Below, piece by piece: positions 16,492 through 27,159 of a stretch of 64,000 nucleotides of DNA. The stretch is from assembly GCA_036507005.1 (NCBI GenBank), contig DASXQT010000007.1:1-64000 (forward strand), in the 5' to 3' direction. The notes beneath the pieces are model-generated. The model saw only the letters and a list, made by a program, of their open reading frames with translations, did no database searches and was not told the origin of the DNA. The position numbers and the translations under genes were made by a program. The stretch comes from WS-2 sp036507005 (lineage in GTDB: Bacteria; Eisenbacteria; RBG-16-71-46). Every line of letters starts with the position of its first letter. Position 1 is the stretch's first letter.

Positions 16492-19400
16492 ATGAGCGAT
16501 TCGTTCGTCTTCGACCGGCGCGACTTCCTGAAGCTCGTCGGCATCGGCGCGGCCGGCGCGGCGTCGGGCTGCAGCGCGCCGGCCGAGAAGCTCATCCCGT
16601 ACCTGGTGGCGCCGGCCGACATCCTGCCCGGCGTGCCCTACTGGTACGCGAGCACCTGCCGCGAGTGCCCGGCGGGCTGCGGCGTGCTGGTCAAGGCGCG
16701 CGAGGGGCGCGCGATCAAGATCGAGGGGAACCCGGACCACCCGGTGAACGCGGGCGGGTTGTGCCCGCGCGGCCAGGCGTCGCTGCAGGGGCTCTACGAT
16801 CCCGACCGCCTGCGCTCGCCGATGGTGCGCGAGAACGGCGCGTGGAAGGCGATCGGGTGGGACGAGGCCCTGAAGCTCGCGGGGGAGAAGCTGGGCGAGG
16901 CGGTGCGGGCGAAGCGCGGGGTGGCGCTGGTGACCGACAACGCCACCGGCTCGCTCCACGAGCTGGCCGCCGCATGGGCCGGGTCCGCGGGCGCGACCCA
17001 CCTCACCTACGAGCCCTTCGCGCACGAGAGCCTGCGCGAGGCCAACCGCCGCACCTTCGGGCAGGACGCGATCCCGCACTACGACTTCGCGGCCGCGCGC
17101 ATGATCGTCTCGTTCGGCGCCGACTTCCTCGAGACCTGGCTCTCGCCGGCCGGCTACGCGCGCGGCTTCGCCACGGCGCGCGGCTCGGGCCGCCCGGCGC
17201 GCTTCGTCGCGGTCGAGCCGCGGCTCTCGCTCACCGGGGCCAACGCCGACGAGTGGATCGCATGCCGCCCCGGCGCGGAGCTGGCCCTGGCGCTCGGCAT
17301 GAGCCGCGTGATCCTGGCGGAGCAGCTCGGCCACGCGGTGCCCGAGCGCGGAGCGCTGCTCGACGCCCTCTCGGCGTTCGCGCCCGAGGCGGTCGAGGCC
17401 GCGACCGACGTGCCGGCCGCGCGCGTGACCGCGCTGGCGCGCGAGTTCGCGGGTGCCGCCCCCGGCCTCGCCGTCGGCGGCGGCGTCGCGGTCCAGAGCG
17501 AGAGCGCGCTCGCGCTCCACGCCGCGGTCAACCTGCTCAACTACGTGGCGGGGAACGTGGGGCGCACGGTGCGCTTCGACCGCACGCCGAACTTCGACGC
17601 GGTCGCGAGCTTCGACGAGGTACAGCGCCTGGTCGCGGCCATGGCCGAGGGCAAGGTGGACGCGCTCGTGGTCCAGGGCGCGAACCCCGTCTACGCGGTG
17701 CCGGGATGGGCGGGATTCGGCGCGGCGATGGAGAAGGTGCTCTTCAAGGTCGCGATCACGCCGGTGATGGACGAGACCGCCGAGCACTGCGACCTCGTCC
17801 TGCCCGCCACGCACTGGCTCGAGACCCTGGGCGACGCCGAGACCGTGCGCGGCGTCCACTCCCTGATCCAGCCCGCGACCGCGAAGCTGCCCATGTTCGA
17901 CGCGCGGCCCGCGGGCGACGTGTTCCTCGGCCTGGCCCGCGCTGCGGGGCTCAGGGGCCAGTGGCCGGAGAGCTGGGCCGACTACTTGAAGGCGCAGTGG
18001 CGGCCGCTCCACGCCCGCCACGGCGCGGGCGCGGACTTCGACAGCTTCTGGCGCGGGTCGCTGCAGCGCGGCGGGGTGTGGGAGGAGGTCTCCTCGCCCG
18101 CGGTGCGCTGGGGAAAGACTCCCGCCTTTGCGGTCGCCGAGCCCAAGGGCCAGGGCAACCTGGCGCTCGTCCTCTATCCCTCGCCCGCCCTCTTCGACGG
18201 GCGCGGGGCCAACAAGCCGTGGCTCCAGGAGCTGCCCGATCCCACCACCAAGGCGGTGTGGGGATCGTGGGTCGAGATCCATCCCGAGACCGCCGCCCAG
18301 CTCGGCATCGCGATGGGGGACCCGGTGCGGGTCGAGACCGAGAACGGGAACGTCGCGCTGCCTGCCTATCTCTACGCGGGGATCCGCAAGGACACGGTGG
18401 CGATCCCGCTCGGGCAGGGCCACACCGCCTACGGGCGCTACGCGCGCGCCCGCGGCGTGAACGCGCTCGCGCTGCTCTCGCCGGCGCAGGACGCGGCCTC
18501 GGGCGCGCCCGCCTACCTGAGCGCGCGGGTGCGGCTGTCGAAGGCGGCGTCGGCTCCTTCGCTGGTGATGACGCAGCGCGACAAGCAGCAGCACGAGAGC
18601 GGGATGGCGCGCGTGATCCCGCTCGCCGAGCTCTCGGGCGGCGGGCGCGAGCCGCACGCCGACCTCGACATGCCGCGCTCGAGCACGCACGCCGCGGGCG
18701 CGGGCGAGGCGGCGGGCGAGGAGGGCCACGTCGAGCGGCCCTCGCAGCGCAAGCTCGGCACGCACACCGAGCCGCGCCTCATGGCTCCGGGCGAGAAGAC
18801 GCCGGCCCACGCCGTGACCGCGTTCGTGCCCGAGGAGACGGTGCGCGGCCCGCGCGCGATCCCGATCCACGAGGGGAGCTACAAGCACGCCCAGCACCGC
18901 TGGGCGATGGCGATCGACCTCCACTCCTGCACCGGCTGCAGCGCGTGCGTGGTCGCGTGCTACGCGGAGAACAACATCCCCACCGTGGGCTCCGAGATGA
19001 TCAAGCGCGGCCGCGAGATGGCGTGGATCCGGATCGAGCGCTTCGAGGAGAAGCTCGCGGTCGAGGGCGGGAAGGCGGCGAGCGACGTGCGGCACGTGCC
19101 CATGATGTGCCAGCACTGTACCTCGGCGCCGTGCGAGACCGTGTGCCCGGTCTACGCCACCTACCACAACCCCGAGGGCCTGAACGCGCAGGTCTACAAC
19201 CGCTGCGTGGGCACGCGCTACTGCTCCAACAACTGCCCCTACAAGGTGCGGTCCTTCAACTTCTTCGACTACTCGGCCCCGGAGAAGGCCACGTTCGCGT
19301 TCCCCGAGCCGCTCAACTGGCAGCTCAACCCCGACGTGACGGTGCGCTCCAAGGGCGTGATGGAGAAGTGCACGATGTGCGTGCAGCGCATCCTCGAGGG

Positions 19401-19631
19401 CAAGGGGAACGCCAAGGACGAGAACCGCGCGGTGCGCGACCTCGAGATCCAGACCGCCTGCCAGCAGTCGTGTCCGACCCAGGCGATCGTGTTCGGCGAC
19501 CTGTTGGATCCCGAGAGCCGGGTGTCGAAGCTGTCGCGGGCCCAGCGCGCCTACTGGGCGCTGGACGAGCTCAACACCGGGCCGGGCGTCACGTACCTGA
19601 AGGAAGTCGAGCTGCCGGCCGGGAACGAATC

Positions 19632-19635
<4 letters not shown>
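16492..19635 (+). CDS. actB: Alternative complex III subunit ActB, molybdopterin-oxidoreductase-like / iron-sulfur fusion
   Basis: The 1047-residue protein begins FDRRDFLKLVGIGAAGAASG followed by Cys, a Tat-like twin-arginine signal with a lipobox. Residues about 45-700 resemble molybdopterin oxidoreductases (CRECPAGCGVLVKAREG, GLCPRGQA), a domain that in ActB is known to lack the Mo cofactor. Residues about 800-1000 are a NrfC/HybA-type ferredoxin region with four Cys clusters: CTGCSACVVAC, CQHCTSAPCETVC, CVGTRYCSNNC and CTMC ... CQQSCP. These form the electron wire of the complex. The stop overlaps the actC start (GTGA). Confidence 0.95.
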
Positions 19636-21013
<1,378 letters not shown>

Positions 21014-21017
<4 letters not shown>

Positions 21018-21562
21018 TCCGGAAGCTGGTGGACCGGCTGCTCGCGCCCGCGCCCCAGAAGGTTCCGGGCGTGATGGGGATCTTCGAGTACGTGGACGAC
21101 GCCGCCTCCGCGGTGCGCGCGCTGCGGCAGGTCGGGCACAAGGACCTCAGCGTGTACTCGCCCGTGCCGCACCACGAGCTCGAGCGCGCCCAGGAGCAGG
21201 GCCCCTCGATCGTTCGCTGGGTGACCTTTGGCGGCGCCACGCTCGGGCTCACCGGCGGGTTCGCGCTCTGCATCTACTCGGTCACGTCCTATCCGCTCGT
21301 GGTGGGGGGCAAGGAGCTGATCTCGCTTCCGCCCTTCGTCGTGATCGGCTACGAGTCCATGATCCTGCTCGGGGCGCTCGCGAACCTGATCGGGATGCTG
21401 GCGCTCGCGCGCCTGCCGCAGCTCCGGTCCAAGGCGCCCTACGACCGGCGCTTCTCCCAGGACCGCATCGGCATCTGGGTGCCGTGCGACGGCGAGGACG
21501 CGCTGCGGGTGGAGAAGATGATGAGCGGCCAGGGCGCGGAGGAGGTCCAGCGCCATGCCTAG
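21014..21562 (+). CDS. actD: Alternative complex III subunit ActD (DUF3341)
   Basis: The 182-residue membrane protein has an N-terminal soluble ferredoxin-like fold (GVMGIFEYVDDAASAVRALR) and two transmembrane helices, about residues 75-95 and 110-135. A short C-terminal part (RIGIWVPCDGEDA) follows. This is the DUF3341 subunit that anchors the complex. The start was taken as GTG 21014, which overlaps the actC stop; the frame is open far upstream but only from shadow reading of actC. Confidence 0.93.
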
Positions 21563-22106
21563 GTACGCGCTCGGGCTCCTCGGCATCGTGGTGCTCACGA
21601 TCTTCACCGCGACCACGGCGAAGCAGGGCTGCCAGGACCTGATCCGGGCCCACACCCACTTGAGCTACTACCCGATCCGCGACATGCGCACCAGCGTCGG
21701 CGTGGCGCCGCAGAAAATCGTGATGCGGGCGCCCGACGACGCCAGCGTCCCGACCACCGGACGCGACGTGCCGGGCGAGGAGCCGCCGTACGAGAAGAAC
21801 CAGCTCCGCCTCAACCCGGTCGCGGCCGACGACTCCTCGATCGCGCGCGGAGAGCGCAAGTTCATGCGCACCTGCGCGCCCTGCCACGGCAAGACGCTGG
21901 CCGGTGACGGCCCGGTGGTCCCCAACTACATGCAGCCGCCCGACCTGCTGGCCGAGGCCACGCGCCAGCGCAAGGACGGGTTCATCTACTCCTACATCCG
22001 CTTCGGCGGGGTGGTGATGCCGCCCTACGGCGCGCAGGTCACGGCCGAGGAGGCGTGGAACCTGGTGAACTTCATCCGTCACATGCAGAAGACGAGCCCG
22101 CGATGA
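21555..22106 (+). CDS. actE: Alternative complex III subunit ActE, monoheme cytochrome c
   Basis: The 183-residue protein starts MPRYALGLLGIVVLTIFTAT, an uncleaved anchor or lipoprotein-like signal (the Cys of KQGCQDL is possible for lipidation). A single class I cytochrome c heme motif CAPCHGKTLAGDGPVV is followed by MQPPDL and the axial Met region VVMPPYGAQV. It passes electrons from the complex to a terminal oxidase or soluble carrier. The start overlaps actD by 8 nt. Confidence 0.94.
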   Translation: MPRYALGLLGIVVLTIFTATTAKQGCQDLIRAHTHLSYYPIRDMRTSVGVAPQKIVMRAPDDASVPTTGRDVPGEEPPYEKNQLRLNPVAADDSSIARGERKFMRTCAPCHGKTLAGDGPVVPNYMQPPDLLAEATRQRKDGFIYSYIRFGGVVMPPYGAQVTAEEAWNLVNFIRHMQKTSPR

Positions 22107-23386
22107 GCGCCCCGCACGAGCCGCAGGCCGCCGCGCGCGAGGAGATCCTGCGCGACATCGCGTCCAAGATCCCGGTCACCCCCAACGCCCGCAAGCGCGC
22201 GATCTGGATCGCGTGCCTGGTGATCGGCGTCGCCTCGTTCGGCTGGCTGATCTTCACCCAGCCGCAGCGGGCGTGGGGCTCGTACGCGATCAACACGATC
22301 TACTGGCTCGGGATCGCGCAGGGCGCCGTGGTGCTGGCCTGCGCCATCCGCCTCGGGAACGGCCGGTGGGCGGGGCCCATCATGCGCATCGCCGAGTCGC
22401 TCTCGGCGTTCCTGCCGTACGGGTACGCGCTGATGGTGATCCTGCTCGCGGCCGGAATCTGGACCTATCTGCCGTGGGTCAAGCACGTGGAGCCGCGCCA
22501 GGCTGCGTACCTCAACGTGCCGTTCCTCTACGCCCGCACGTTGATCGGGCTCGGGCTGCTGTGGTGGCTTTCGCGCGACCTGGTGCGGACCTCGCTGCGC
22601 ACCGACGCCCACCTGCTCAAGGACCACGTGGACCCGGCGTTGAAGCCCGAGTACGAGAAGCTCGCGCGCGACTGGCGCGGGGACGAGGCCGAGGCCGAGT
22701 GGCAGCGCCGGCGCCTGGCCGCGCGGGCGCCGCAGATCTGCGTGATGTTCGCGATCGTGTTCACGCTGATGGCGTGGGACTTCATGATGTCGCTCACGCC
22801 CAACTGGGTGAGCACGCTGTTCGGCTGGTGGGTGTTCATGGGCGCGTTCCTCTCGGGGATCGCGATGACCGCGCTCCTCGCCACCCAGCTCCGCTCCAAG
22901 TACCGGCTCGAGGCCTACATCACGCCCAACCACTTCTGGGACATCGGCAAGATCGCGTTCGCGTTCAGCATCTTCTGGGTCTACCAGTTCTGGTCGCAGT
23001 ACCTGCCGATCTGGTACGCGAACCTGCCCGAGGAGACCTGGTGGGTGTTCCTGCGCTTCGAGGAGCCCTGGCGCCCGCTGGCCTTCACCGTGTTCACGTT
23101 CGTGTTCGTGCTGCCGTTCCTGGGACTGATGAACATGTACACCAAGAGGAACCCGATGTGGCTCGCGCTCTTCAGCCTCATCATTCTCTCGGGGATGTGG
23201 ATGGAGCGCCACGTGCTCGTGATGCCCTCGGTCAACCCCGATCAGCTCTGGGTGGGCCTGCCCGAGGTCGGCGTCACGATCGGATTCCTGGGCGTGTTCG
23301 GCTGGGCGGTGCAGGGGTTCCTGACCCGCTACCCGAGCGTGATGACCGCGGACGCGTTAGCCCACGCGGGAGGGCACGGGCACTAG
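22103..23386 (+). CDS. actF: Alternative complex III subunit ActF, NrfD-like membrane protein
   Basis: The 427-residue polytopic protein is a second NrfD-like subunit, with about ten helices (IWIACLVIGVASFGWLIF, INTIYWLGIAQGAVVLACAI, LIILSGMWMERHVLVMPSV). It pairs with ActC in the membrane. The ATG at 22103 overlaps the actE stop (ATGA); the longer frame has no support. The operon ends here. In many genomes cytochrome oxidase genes follow directly, but here a tRNA gene and a toxin-antitoxin pair come next. Confidence 0.94.
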   Translation: MSAPHEPQAAAREEILRDIASKIPVTPNARKRAIWIACLVIGVASFGWLIFTQPQRAWGSYAINTIYWLGIAQGAVVLACAIRLGNGRWAGPIMRIAESLSAFLPYGYALMVILLAAGIWTYLPWVKHVEPRQAAYLNVPFLYARTLIGLGLLWWLSRDLVRTSLRTDAHLLKDHVDPALKPEYEKLARDWRGDEAEAEWQRRRLAARAPQICVMFAIVFTLMAWDFMMSLTPNWVSTLFGWWVFMGAFLSGIAMTALLATQLRSKYRLEAYITPNHFWDIGKIAFAFSIFWVYQFWSQYLPIWYANLPEETWWVFLRFEEPWRPLAFTVFTFVFVLPFLGLMNMYTKRNPMWLALFSLIILSGMWMERHVLVMPSVNPDQLWVGLPEVGVTIGFLGVFGWAVQGFLTRYPSVMTADALAHAGGHGH

Positions 23387-23476
23387 CGCGCGGTCCTGGT
23401 TCTCGCGCGCGGCGGGCGCCCGGGTCCTCGGGAGAGGATGCCGGGCGCGACTGTTTCCGGCGCGCGGCGACGTGAT

Positions 23477-23563
23477 GGGCTAGTGGCGAAACCGGCAAAC
23501 GCGCGACACTTAAAATGTCGTGGGCGAAAGCCCTTGTGGGTTCGACTCCCACCTAGCCCGCCA
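23477..23563 (+). tRNA. tRNA-Leu (anticodon UAA)
   Basis: The acceptor stem GGGCTAG pairs with CTAGCCC (23553-23559), with discriminator G and an encoded CCA. The D-arm stem is GCG/CGC. The anticodon stem CGACA/TGTCG encloses loop CTTAAAA, so the anticodon is TAA. A long class II variable arm (GGGCGAAAGCCC) and a T-arm (GTGGG TTCGACT CCCAC) complete a Leu-type cloverleaf of 87 nt. Confidence 0.96.
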
Positions 23564-23582
23564 GCTTCCCGGCTGGCGGTCG

Positions 23583-23606
23583 CCAACTCGCTCCGGAGCG
23601 AGTTGG
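23583..23606. repeat. 24-nt perfect palindrome after tRNA-Leu
   Basis: CCAACTCGCTCC joins its reverse complement without spacer. Its 18-nt core is identical to that of the palindrome at 328-351. It could serve as the tRNA terminator, or it may be a dispersed extragenic palindrome. Confidence 0.75.
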
Positions 23607-23636
23607 AGCAGCGATCCCGCAGCCATTCACGCATGG

Positions 23637-23664
23637 TTGACGCTGTAACGGCTGTCGTTATAAT
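23637..23664 (+). promoter_or_regulatory. higBA promoter with overlapping operator
   Basis: TTGACG (23637-23642), 16-nt spacer, perfect TATAAT (23659-23664). An inverted repeat TAACG-gctgt-CGTTA (23646-23660) lies between and partly over the boxes, where HigA would bind to autorepress. The higB GTG is 7 nt after the -10 box with no ribosome-binding site, so the message may be leaderless. Confidence 0.72.
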
Positions 23665-23671
23665 GTAGCCC

Positions 23672-23965
23672 GTGATACACTCGTTCCGGGATCGGGGTAC
23701 GGAGGATGTGTTCGATGGCCGCCCAACACGGGCCGCCCGGCGACGGTGCCCCGCGGCGATCTGGGGCGTCGCGCGGCGCAAGCTGGATCAGTTGAACCGC
23801 GTCCGCGAGCTTCGAGAGCTCGCGGTGCCTCCGGCGAACCGATTGGAGCGCCTGCGAGGCGATCGAAAGGGCCAGTTCAGCATCCGGGTCAACGAGCAAT
23901 ACCGGATCTGCTTTCGTTGGGAGTCAGGTCATGCGGAAGAAGTCGAGATCACGGACTACCACTAG
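23672..23965 (+). CDS. higB: HigB-type toxin (RelE superfamily)
   Basis: The 97-residue protein closely follows the plasmid maintenance killer family: IHSFRDRGTEDVF at the N-terminus, RRKLDQLNRVRELRELAVPP in the middle, LERLRGDRKGQFSIRVNEQY and RICFRWESGHAEEVEITDYH at the end. HigB toxins cut mRNA on the ribosome. The toxin gene precedes the antitoxin gene, the order typical of higBA. It starts at GTG directly downstream of a strong promoter. Confidence 0.93.
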   Translation: MIHSFRDRGTEDVFDGRPTRAARRRCPAAIWGVARRKLDQLNRVRELRELAVPPANRLERLRGDRKGQFSIRVNEQYRICFRWESGHAEEVEITDYH

Positions 23966-24317
23966 CCGTGCGGCCGGGCGGCGCGGGGGCGGGCGTGCGT
24001 TGATCGCCCGGCGCCTGCCGGCACATCGAGCGCCTACCCATCCCGGAGAGATGCTCCTGGAGGAGTTCCTCAAGCCGCTCGGGATCAGTCAGTCGGCGTT
24101 CGCCGTTCGTCTGGGAGTTTCCTTCCCAAGGCTGAACGAGATCATCCGGGGGAAGAGGAGCGTCACACCCGACACGGCCCTGCGCTTGGCGCGAGTGCTG
24201 GGCATGCCGGCCGACTTCTGGCTGGGCCTGCAGCAGGACTGGGACCTGTGGCACGCCATGCGCGGGAAGAAGGCGGCGAAGATCGACGACCTGGAGCCGC
24301 TTCGTCGGTCGGCTTGA
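23931..24317 (+). CDS. higA: HigA-type antitoxin, XRE-family DNA-binding protein
   Basis: The HigA core starts at THPGEMLLEEFLKPLGISQS (about residue 36) and carries an XRE helix-turn-helix (AFAVRLGVSFPRLNEIIRGK). It is followed by the family signature DTALRLARVLGMPADFWLGL and QQDWDLWHAM. It neutralises HigB and represses the shared promoter. The ORF begins at ATG 23931 with a basic 35-residue extension overlapping higB by 35 nt; a TTG at 24000 would give a more usual length, so the start is uncertain. Confidence 0.93.
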   Translation: MRKKSRSRTTTSRAAGRRGGGRALIARRLPAHRAPTHPGEMLLEEFLKPLGISQSAFAVRLGVSFPRLNEIIRGKRSVTPDTALRLARVLGMPADFWLGLQQDWDLWHAMRGKKAAKIDDLEPLRRSA

Positions 24318-24445
24318 ACCGTCGCCACAGGGCGGACAGGCGGCACCTGTCGTAGCGATTCCGCGTGGCCACCCTGATTGCACTCCATTGGCTCCGCCGA
24401 CCGCGGCGGCGGCCGGCCGTGTGATAGCCTCACACGTCTGCGCCC

Positions 24446-25426
24446 ATGATCCCGCTCGACGACATCCGCCGCGCCGCGGCGCGCATCGCCGGTGCTACGC
24501 ACCGCACGCCGGTGCTCACCTCGCGCTCGCTCGGCGAGCGCGCCGGCGTCGAGCTCCACCTCAAGTGCGAGAGCCTGCAGAAGACCGGCTCGTTCAAGCC
24601 GCGCGGGGCGCTCAACATCGTGCTGTCGCTCCCGGCCGAGCAGCGGGCGCGCGGGCTGGTCACGGTGTCGGCCGGCAACCACGCCCAGGCGGTGGCGTGG
24701 GCGGCGCGGCGCGTGGACGTGCCGTGCGCGGTGGTGATGCCGGAGGGGGCGCCGCGCGCCAAGCTCGACGCGGTGCGCGGCTACGGGGCGGAGGTGATCC
24801 TCCACGCCGACCGCGCCACGCTCTTCGACCGGCTGCGCGAGGTCGAGAAGGAGCGGGGCGCCACATTTGTCCACCCGTTCGACGATCCGGTCGGGCTCGC
24901 GGGCGCTGGCACGGTCGGGCTCGAGATCGCGGAGCAGGTGCCGGACGCCGCGGCGGTGATCGTGCCGGTCGGAGGCGGGGGCCTGATGGCCGGCGTGGCA
25001 AGCGCCGTGAAGCAGCTCGCGCCCGCCTGCCGCGTGATCGCGGTCGAGCTCGAGGCGGGCCCCGGGCTCGCCGCGGCGCTCGCGGCGGGGAAGCCGGTGT
25101 CGGTGCCGCGCCCCTCCGACACGCTCGCGGACGGGATGACGCCGCCCTTCGTGGGTGCCTTGCCGCTCGAGATCGCGCGCACCGCGGTGGACGAGATCGT
25201 GACCGTGAGCGAGGAGGAGATCGTCGAGGCGATGGCGATGCTCCTCACGCGCGCCAAGCTCTACGTGGAGGGCTCGGGAGCGGCCGCGACCGCGGCGCTG
25301 CTGGCCGGCAAGGTGCGCGTGCCGCGCGGGGCGCGCGTGGTCGCGATCGTCTCGGGCGGCAACATCGACGTCGGCCGACTGCTCGCGGCGGTGGGCGGCC
25401 ACCTCTCGGCAAAGGTGACGGCATGA
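24446..25426 (+). CDS. Threonine/serine dehydratase-like PLP enzyme
   Basis: The 326-residue fold-type II PLP enzyme has the PLP lysine in TGSFKPRGALN, the phosphate-ring loop SAGNHAQAVAWAA and the tetraglycine loop VPVGGGGLMAG. It resembles catabolic threonine dehydratases (TdcB/IlvA without a regulatory domain) and serine racemases, which cannot be told apart by eye. It would convert Thr to 2-oxobutyrate or Ser to pyruvate plus ammonia. Its stop overlaps the start of an ornithine cyclodeaminase-like gene (ATGA), which suggests joint amino-acid catabolism or racemisation. Confidence 0.88.
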   Translation: MIPLDDIRRAAARIAGATHRTPVLTSRSLGERAGVELHLKCESLQKTGSFKPRGALNIVLSLPAEQRARGLVTVSAGNHAQAVAWAARRVDVPCAVVMPEGAPRAKLDAVRGYGAEVILHADRATLFDRLREVEKERGATFVHPFDDPVGLAGAGTVGLEIAEQVPDAAAVIVPVGGGGLMAGVASAVKQLAPACRVIAVELEAGPGLAAALAAGKPVSVPRPSDTLADGMTPPFVGALPLEIARTAVDEIVTVSEEEIVEAMAMLLTRAKLYVEGSGAAATAALLAGKVRVPRGARVVAIVSGGNIDVGRLLAAVGGHLSAKVTA

Positions 25427-26427
25427 GCGTGCGGGTGGTCTCGGATTCCGAGGTGCGCGCGCTGCTGCCGATGGCGGACTGCATCGAGGTCATGGCGGCG
25501 ACCCTCGCCACCGTGGCGCGCGGGGATGCGGTGCTGCCGCTGCGCTCGACGGTGTGGCTGCCCGACCGGCGCGGCCTGCTCGGGCTGATGCCGGCCTATG
25601 TCGGCGACCCGCGCGCGATCGGGATCAAGGTGGTGACGGTGATGCCGGGTAACCACGGCACCGAGCACGACTCTCACCAGGGCGCGGTGCTGGTGTTCGA
25701 GACCGAGCACGGCGCGCTGCGGGCGGTAGTGGACGCGAGCTCGATCACCGCGATCCGCACCGCGGCGGTGAGCGCGCTCGCCACCCGGATACTGGCGCGC
25801 GAGGACGCCGGCGACCTCGCGATCCTGGGCTCGGGCGTGCAGGCGGCGACGCACCTCGACGGCATGCGCTCGGTGCGAAGGCTTACACGGGTGCGGGTGT
25901 GGAGCCGCACGCCGGCTCACGCCCGCGCGTTCGCGGAGCGCGAGAGCGCGCGCCTCGGCCTGCGGGTCGAGGCCTGCGCAGGCGCGCGCGAGGCGGTGGC
26001 GGGCGCCGATCTGGTGTGCACGGCGACCTCGGCGCGCGAGCCCGTGCTGTGCGGCGACTGGCTCGCTCCGGGCGCCCACGTGAACGCGGTGGGGGCGTGC
26101 TTCGCGAACGCGCGCGAGCTCGACAGCGCGGCGGTCGCCCGCTCGATGCTGTTCGTGGACCGGCGCGAGTCGGCGCGTGCCGAGGCCGGCGACTTCCTGA
26201 TCCCGAAGGCCGAGGGCGTGTTCGGGGACGACCACATCCGCGCCGAGATCGGGGAGGTGCTGATCGGCGCCCGGCCGGGACGCGGCTCGCGCGACGAGGT
26301 CACGCTCTTCAAGTCGCTGGGGCTCGCGGTCGAGGACCTGGCCGCCGCGCACCGGGTATGGCAGCGCGCGCTCGAGACCGGCGCGGGCACCGAGATCGAG
26401 CTCGGGGGCCTGCGCGCGCCGGCGTGA
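25423..26427 (+). CDS. Ornithine cyclodeaminase / mu-crystallin family protein
   Basis: The 334-residue NAD(P)-dependent protein shows the family core GIKVVTVMPGN, QGAVLVFETEHGALRAVVDA, SITAIRTAAVSALATRILAR and the Rossmann motif ILGSGVQAATHLDGM. It also has VCTATSAREPVL and GAHVNAVGACFAN, with DFLIPKAEGV near the end. The family includes ornithine cyclodeaminase, alanine dehydrogenase and ketimine reductases. The paired dehydratase suggests an amino/keto-acid pathway but not which one. The start ATG 25423 overlaps the previous stop. Confidence 0.88.
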   Translation: MSVRVVSDSEVRALLPMADCIEVMAATLATVARGDAVLPLRSTVWLPDRRGLLGLMPAYVGDPRAIGIKVVTVMPGNHGTEHDSHQGAVLVFETEHGALRAVVDASSITAIRTAAVSALATRILAREDAGDLAILGSGVQAATHLDGMRSVRRLTRVRVWSRTPAHARAFAERESARLGLRVEACAGAREAVAGADLVCTATSAREPVLCGDWLAPGAHVNAVGACFANARELDSAAVARSMLFVDRRESARAEAGDFLIPKAEGVFGDDHIRAEIGEVLIGARPGRGSRDEVTLFKSLGLAVEDLAAAHRVWQRALETGAGTEIELGGLRAPA

Positions 26428-26434
26428 GCAGGCG

Positions 26435-26459
26435 GGGCGCCGGGGACCGCGAGGCGCCC
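26435..26459 (+). terminator. Hairpin after the cyclodeaminase-like gene
   Basis: A 7-bp stem GGGCGCC / GGCGCCC with an 11-nt loop begins 7 nt after the stop codon. No T-run follows. Confidence 0.45.
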
Positions 26460-26655
26460 GCCGCAGCGCACCAAGCCTCGCCGGGGCCGCGCGGCACGCC
26501 GCGCAGCCGCACGCTGAGCGCCAGCGAGGAGGCCCGATGCGCGGCCGCTCGCCATCGAATCCCGCCGCTGGCATAATGCCCGCCTCGTCAGGAGCGCGGG
26601 CCGGGCAGCGGCCCGCGTCGTTCGCGAACGGCCGATGGATTCGGAGGAGGTGCCC

Positions 26656-27099
26656 ATGATCCGCAAGGCATCCGCTCGCTGGGAGGGCGGTCTCAAAGAT
26701 GGGAAGGGCGTCGTGTCCGCGCAGAGCGGCGCGTTCAAGAACCTGAGCTACACCTTCGCCACGCGCTTCGAGGACAAGCCCGGCACCAATCCCGAGGAGC
26801 TGATCGCGGCGGCGCACGCAGGCTGCTTCTCGATGGCGCTCTCGGCCGAGCTGGGCAAGGCGGGCCTCAACCCCCAGAGCGTCGAGACCACGGCGAACGT
26901 GACGCTCGAGATGCTCCCTTCGGGTCCCACGGTCACCGCGGTCCATCTCGACGTGGCGGCGCGCGTGCCCGGAGCCGACAAGGCGAAGTTCGACGCCGCG
27001 GCCGATGCCGCCAAGAAGGGCTGCCCGATCTCGCGACTGCTGAACGCCAAGATCACGATGGAGGCGAAGCTGGCCATGGAGGCGAAGCTCGCGACCTAG
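26656..27099 (+). CDS. OsmC family peroxiredoxin-like protein
   Basis: The 147-residue protein has the two redox cysteines of OsmC/Ohr proteins: HAGCFSMALSAELGKAG and AKKGCPISRLL. PEELIAAAHAGC is the classical signature. It would reduce organic hydroperoxides in the cytoplasm with a dihydrolipoyl or thioredoxin donor. The start ATG 26656 has a strong GGAGGAGG site 6-13 nt upstream. The C-terminus ends in a short tandem repeat (MEAKLA twice). It lies 60 nt before the ATP-grasp gene. Confidence 0.93.
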   Translation: MIRKASARWEGGLKDGKGVVSAQSGAFKNLSYTFATRFEDKPGTNPEELIAAAHAGCFSMALSAELGKAGLNPQSVETTANVTLEMLPSGPTVTAVHLDVAARVPGADKAKFDAAADAAKKGCPISRLLNAKITMEAKLAMEAKLAT

Positions 27100-27159
27100 C
27101 CCGGGCCGCGCACCGCGCGGGGTCCCGGTGCGGCGGGCGAGCCGCCGCGGAGGGGATCG

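Noticed and set aside
23666..23672. TAGCCCG as a direct repeat (att-like) of the tRNA-Leu 3' end
   Set aside because: Seven bases is within chance in this sequence and no second boundary beyond higA was found.
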